DNA of 8,922 nt from an uncultured Rikenellaceae bacterium. GTDB taxonomy: Bacteria > Bacteroidota > Bacteroidia > Bacteroidales > Rikenellaceae. Under the pieces are notes generated by a model that had not been told where the DNA came from, did not search any database, and saw nothing but the letters and a program-made list of their open reading frames with translations. The stretch covers positions 1 to 8,922 of the forward strand of contig CASDWR010000010.1 of assembly GCA_949284665.1 (NCBI GenBank), in the 5' to 3' direction. Both the position numbers and the translations under genes were made by a program. Of the stretch, positions 5,825 through 8,922 are shown piece after piece (position 1 is the first letter of the stretch; each line of letters begins with the position of its first letter).

Positions 5825-6571
5825 ATGATTAAAGAGATCGAATCTCATCGCTCGATAAGACAATATCAGTCCCGGCCTGTTGAAGAATCTGTACTGAAGG
5901 CGATTCTTGAGGCGGCGGTTCGTGCATCTACGGTAGGTAACATGCAACTTTACAGCATCGTAGTTACAAGGAGGGAGGAGATGAAACAGGCTCTTGCCCC
6001 GTTACATTTCAACCAGCCGGCAGCTTTGACGGCGCCTGTTCTGTTGACCTTTTGTGCCGATGTTGAGCGTTTCAGCAAATGGTGCCGGTTGCGGGGAGCG
6101 GAACCCTGTTACGACAATTTCTGTTGGTTCGTAAATGCTGCGATCGATACGTTGCTTGCTTCTCAAAATGCCGCTTTGGAAGCCGAGGCCCATGGTCTGG
6201 GCATCTGTTATCTCGGCACTACGCTTTACAATGCCGGGGAGATTGCCGATGTGTTGAAGTTGCCGACAGGGGTGATTCCCATAACCACTTTGTCGGTCGG
6301 ATATCCGGACGAGACACCTCCCTTGACAGACCGTCTGCCGCTCGAAGGAGTCGTGCACGATGAGTGCTATCACGATTATTCCGATGAAGAAATCGAAAAA
6401 ATATGGGCGGAGAGGGAAGCATCTGAAGAAACGGCAAAACTCTTGCAGGAAAACGGACTGCCTAATCTGGCTCGGATTTTTACCGAACGTCGGTATCCGG
6501 CATCGGACAACAAATTCTTTTCGGAGAAGTTTTTCGAGGAGGTGAAAAAACGCGGTTTTTTCAATCGGTAG
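5825..6571 (+). CDS. Nitroreductase-family FMN-dependent NAD(P)H oxidoreductase
   Basis: A 248-residue flavoprotein of the nitroreductase superfamily, expected to be a cytosolic FMN-containing homodimer that reduces nitro compounds, quinones or flavins with NAD(P)H. The FMN phosphate-binding start HRSIRQY is at 8-14, ASTVGNMQLYSIVVT (34-48) forms the second flavin contact, and the core helix FVNAAIDTLLASQNAALEAEAHGLGICYLGT (102-132) ends in the conserved Gly-rich turn. VIPITTLSVGYPDE (150-163) is the usual last core strand. The length and C-terminal extension (about 180-248, with ERRYPASDNKFFSEKFFE at 221-238) favour the NfsA/FRP-like branch over the shorter NfsB type. Its physiological substrate cannot be read from the sequence. 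The start follows a -7-like box, and its stop is 29 bp before tamL, so they are probably co-transcribed. Confidence 0.9.
   Translation: MIKEIESHRSIRQYQSRPVEESVLKAILEAAVRASTVGNMQLYSIVVTRREEMKQALAPLHFNQPAALTAPVLLTFCADVERFSKWCRLRGAEPCYDNFCWFVNAAIDTLLASQNAALEAEAHGLGICYLGTTLYNAGEIADVLKLPTGVIPITTLSVGYPDETPPLTDRLPLEGVVHDECYHDYSDEEIEKIWAEREASEETAKLLQENGLPNLARIFTERRYPASDNKFFSEKFFEEVKKRGFFNR
6544..6562 (+). other. Perfect hairpin at the 3' end of the nitroreductase gene
   Basis: GAAAAAAC (6544-6551), loop GCG, then GTTTTTTC (6555-6562) form an 8-bp perfect stem whose descending arm is itself a run of six T residues. It lies inside the last codons (KKRGFF) and 38 bp before tamL. The A/T stem is weak compared with usual terminators, so partial attenuation of tamL or no effect are both possible. 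Confidence 0.35.
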
Positions 6572-6600
6572 GACGTACGAAAAAGGGAGCGCAAGTTGCA

Positions 6601-8922
6601 ATGGGGAGAAACAGGTGGTCGGAATATGTGTGTGCAGCGTTGTTGTCGGCGTTGACAGGATGGTCGTGCGGCGTGACCAAGCATGTGGCGGAAGGAAATT
6701 ATATCCTGATGCACAATGAGGTGCTCGTAGATGACCAGACGCCAAAACATGAGCGGATAGCAGCTTCCGAGATGGAAAAGTATGTGAAACAGAGTCCTGC
6801 CCGTCGTCTTTTCGGGACGAATTTCCCGATATGGGTCTATAATCTGGCCAATCCCGAAAAGGAAAACTGGTGGAACAACTTTCTCAGACGCATTGGAAGT
6901 CAGCCTGTGATTCTCGATACGACCCTGACCGCACTCTCGTCGGCCGATATCGAGTTGTATATGCAATCGGAAGGATTCTTCAATGCGGTCGAGTCCTATC
7001 AGATCGATACTTCCCGTCGCAAGGCACGCGTCACCTATCGTGCTGTTCAGGGACAGCCCTATCGGCTCGATACGATCACATACGATTTCCGGGACAAGTT
7101 TCTCGAAAGAGTGGTGATGCAGGACAGTGCGGCGACATTGTTGCGAACGGGTGAAGTGTACAGTACAGCATTGTTGAGCCTTGAACGTCAACGTATCGCG
7201 TCCTATTTGCAAGATAGGGGATATTACAATTTTTCGGTCGAAAACATCCGATATGTCGCCGATTCGACCGTGGGTGACAATCGGGTGAATCTGAAAATGA
7301 TCGTACGACAGTATGTCGCCGGATACGATGATCGGGGTGAAGCGATCCTTGAAAACAATGCCGTTTATCGGATTCGGAATGTTTATGTGTTTCCCGACTA
7401 TAATCCTACGCAGGCGGCACGTGATTCGACATATTTCCAGCAGCTCGATACACTCGACTACAAGGGACTTCAGATCATAAGCAAGGGGAAACCGAAAGTG
7501 AAACCCGAAATATTGCGTCGTACGATCAATCTGTATCCCGACTATCTGTATAGCGAAGAGGCTGTCCGACGGGCCTATAACAATATCATTCGTTTGGGGT
7601 ATTATCGTAGTGCAAGCATCCTTTTTTCCGAGGTACAGGGACAGGATACCGTCAACATGGTGACTTATGTGGGAGCCGAATCGGGAGAGTCCCTGCAGAC
7701 GGAAGAGAAGTATCTGAACTGCAATATTCTTTGCACTCCGGCCCTGCGTCAGGGTATTACGCTTGATTTGGAGGGGACGACAACATCCACGTTTTACGGT
7801 TTGTCTACGACGGTAAGTTATCAGAATCGGAATTTGTTTCGTGGTGCGGAACAATTCAATGTGAGTTTGACCGGCGGATATGAGTTTCTGAAGGCCAACA
7901 AGTCTGGCAGTTCGTATGAGATAGGGGGCGCCGTTTCGGTTACCGCACCTCGGTTTTTCACCCCTTTTCAGGTCAATCGTGCAAATCGTCTGTTCAATCC
8001 GCAGACCCGGCTCGAATTATCGATCAACTCCCAAAAACGCCCCTATTACAACCGGGTACTGTCTGGTGCTACGCTCGGTTACAGTTGGGGAAACGGACGT
8101 TACAATACCTATACTTTACGTCCGATCGATGTGAATCTGGTAAAGATGAATTACGTAAGCGAAGAGTTCCTGTCGAGTTTGCAGAACATGTATTTGCGCA
8201 GTAGTTACGAGTCACAGTTGATAGCCGGTATATCGGGTTCGTATGCCTACAACAATCCGATGACGGCAAACGGGAACGGAGTTTTATTCCGCATAAACTG
8301 GGAAACGACAGGCAACCTGTTGTATGGATTGTCGAGTCTGTTCGGATGCAAGGCCCCTGGAGAGGATTATTACAACCTTTTCGGGATTAGATATGCGCAA
8401 TATGTACGTATGGATGCGAGCATCAGCAATCGGGTCGAGTTGAGCGAAACGACGACATTGGCTTATCGGTTCTATGCCGGAGCCGGAATTACGTATGGCA
8501 ATGCGTCGGGTATGTCGCTTCCGGTGGATCGTCTGTTTTATTGCGGTGGGAGCAACAGCATGCGCGGTTGGGTCGTTCGGACGCTGGGCCCGGGGAGTGT
8601 TCCGGCTGTCAGTGCCACCTATCCCAGCCAATTGGGGAATTTGCGATTGGAAGCGAATGTCGAGTTGCGGTTTCCAATTTGGGGTATCGTCCACGGTGCC
8701 ACATTCTTCGATCTCGGCAATATCTGGTATCTGCAAGAGGGGAATTACAGTTCCGATGCGGTTTTTCGTTTCGATCGGTTCTATCGACAACTCGGGTTGA
8801 ATACGGGACTTGGTTTAAGACTCGATTTCAAGATTGCCGTGTTGCGTCTCGACTGGGGTATCAAACTACATGACCCCAACTGGGCGGCAGGCGAACGGTG
8901 GGTTCGCAATTTCCGTTGGCGG
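6601..8922 (+). CDS. tamL: TamL-type lipidated BamA/TamA-family outer membrane protein (3' end outside window)
   Basis: An open frame of 774 codons with no stop, running off the window. In Bacteroidota the TamA-like Omp85 barrel is a lipoprotein (TamL) thought to work with TamB in outer-membrane biogenesis. A hydrophobic N-terminus leads to Cys23 in GWSCGVTKHVAEGNYIL; Cys followed by a TKxVxEGxYxL stretch is typical of TamL, though Trp at -2 is unusual for a lipobox. Residues 90-106 (WWNNFLRRIGSQPVILD) and three POTRA-like segments follow (about 103-160, 161-235, 258-345), including SADIELYMQSEGFFNA and YSEEAVRRAYNNIIRLGYY. The 16-strand barrel begins near 390. The Omp85 signature GGSNSMRGW is at 649-657, FFDLGNIW follows, and the end VLRLDWGIKLHDPNW is close to the usual C-terminus, so only perhaps 15-25 residues are missing. 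An SD-like AAAAGGGAG (6581-6589) precedes the ATG. A tamB homologue would be expected nearby but is not in the window. Confidence 0.9.
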   Translation, partial: MGRNRWSEYVCAALLSALTGWSCGVTKHVAEGNYILMHNEVLVDDQTPKHERIAASEMEKYVKQSPARRLFGTNFPIWVYNLANPEKENWWNNFLRRIGSQPVILDTTLTALSSADIELYMQSEGFFNAVESYQIDTSRRKARVTYRAVQGQPYRLDTITYDFRDKFLERVVMQDSAATLLRTGEVYSTALLSLERQRIASYLQDRGYYNFSVENIRYVADSTVGDNRVNLKMIVRQYVAGYDDRGEAILENNAVYRIRNVYVFPDYNPTQAARDSTYFQQLDTLDYKGLQIISKGKPKVKPEILRRTINLYPDYLYSEEAVRRAYNNIIRLGYYRSASILFSEVQGQDTVNMVTYVGAESGESLQTEEKYLNCNILCTPALRQGITLDLEGTTTSTFYGLSTTVSYQNRNLFRGAEQFNVSLTGGYEFLKANKSGSSYEIGGAVSVTAPRFFTPFQVNRANRLFNPQTRLELSINSQKRPYYNRVLSGATLGYSWGNGRYNTYTLRPIDVNLVKMNYVSEEFLSSLQNMYLRSSYESQLIAGISGSYAYNNPMTANGNGVLFRINWETTGNLLYGLSSLFGCKAPGEDYYNLFGIRYAQYVRMDASISNRVELSETTTLAYRFYAGAGITYGNASGMSLPVDRLFYCGGSNSMRGWVVRTLGPGSVPAVSATYPSQLGNLRLEANVELRFPIWGIVHGATFFDLGNIWYLQEGNYSSDAVFRFDRFYRQLGLNTGLGLRLDFKIAVLRLDWGIKLHDPNWAAGERWVRNFRWR

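Noticed and set aside
6376..7854. A 492-codon open frame on the minus strand.
   Set aside because: It lies opposite the nitroreductase 3' end and tamL, whose family motifs are clear. Its translation is rich in His, Arg, Ile and Cys with no recognisable domain, as expected for a chance antisense frame over a codon-biased gene.
1..8922. Mobile elements, CRISPR arrays, tRNA or rRNA genes.
   Set aside because: I saw no repeat-spacer pattern, transposase or integrase motifs, terminal inverted repeats, or tRNA cloverleaf; almost all of the window is accounted for by eight genes with short gaps.

Overview
The window looks like chromosomal DNA from a Bacteroidota bacterium, most likely Bacteroidales. 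The evidence is a NigD-like lipoprotein, an ECF sigma factor followed by a membrane-anchored OMP beta-barrel protein, a lipidated TamA/BamA relative (TamL), promoter-like TAnnTTTG -7 boxes, and A-rich leaders with few clear Shine-Dalgarno sites. I cannot fix the genus from this sequence. No rRNA, tRNA, CRISPR array, transposase or integrase is visible, and every gene sits in ordinary chromosomal company.

Layout. Bases 26-508 (minus) encode ribose-5-phosphate isomerase B. A divergent intergenic region of about 125 bp carries promoter-like boxes on both strands. Bases 634-3505 (plus) form a three-gene cluster: an ECF sigma factor, a protein with one N-terminal transmembrane helix and a C-terminal outer-membrane-type barrel, and a NigD-like lipoprotein. 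A GC-rich hairpin with a T-run follows the third gene and is the first convincing terminator after the sigma gene. Bases 3691-5720 (minus) hold dapF, a 70-residue charged protein and an alpha/beta hydrolase, with gaps of 69 and 98 bp, possibly one transcript starting upstream of dapF. Bases 5825-8922 (plus) hold a nitroreductase-family oxidoreductase and, 29 bp later, tamL, which is open to the window edge and probably lacks only its last couple of dozen residues.

How the genes may work together. The sigma cluster is the most interesting unit. The barrel protein has a short cytoplasmic-type segment, a single N-in membrane helix, a charged linker of about 165 residues and a barrel-type C-terminus, as expected if an anti-sigma function were physically joined to an outer-membrane domain. 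The downstream lipoprotein would be the envelope partner or target. Two local oddities mark this cluster: the sigma gene appears to start at TTG because an in-frame ATG 18 bp upstream is followed directly by TAG, and the sigma/barrel junction carries a perfect 10-bp tandem duplication whose removal would restore a classical ATGA stop/start overlap. The other genes are housekeeping: pentose phosphate isomerisation (rpiB), diaminopimelate/lysine synthesis (dapF), flavin redox chemistry, and outer-membrane biogenesis (tamL). All assignments come from reading the translated sequence; no database search was run.
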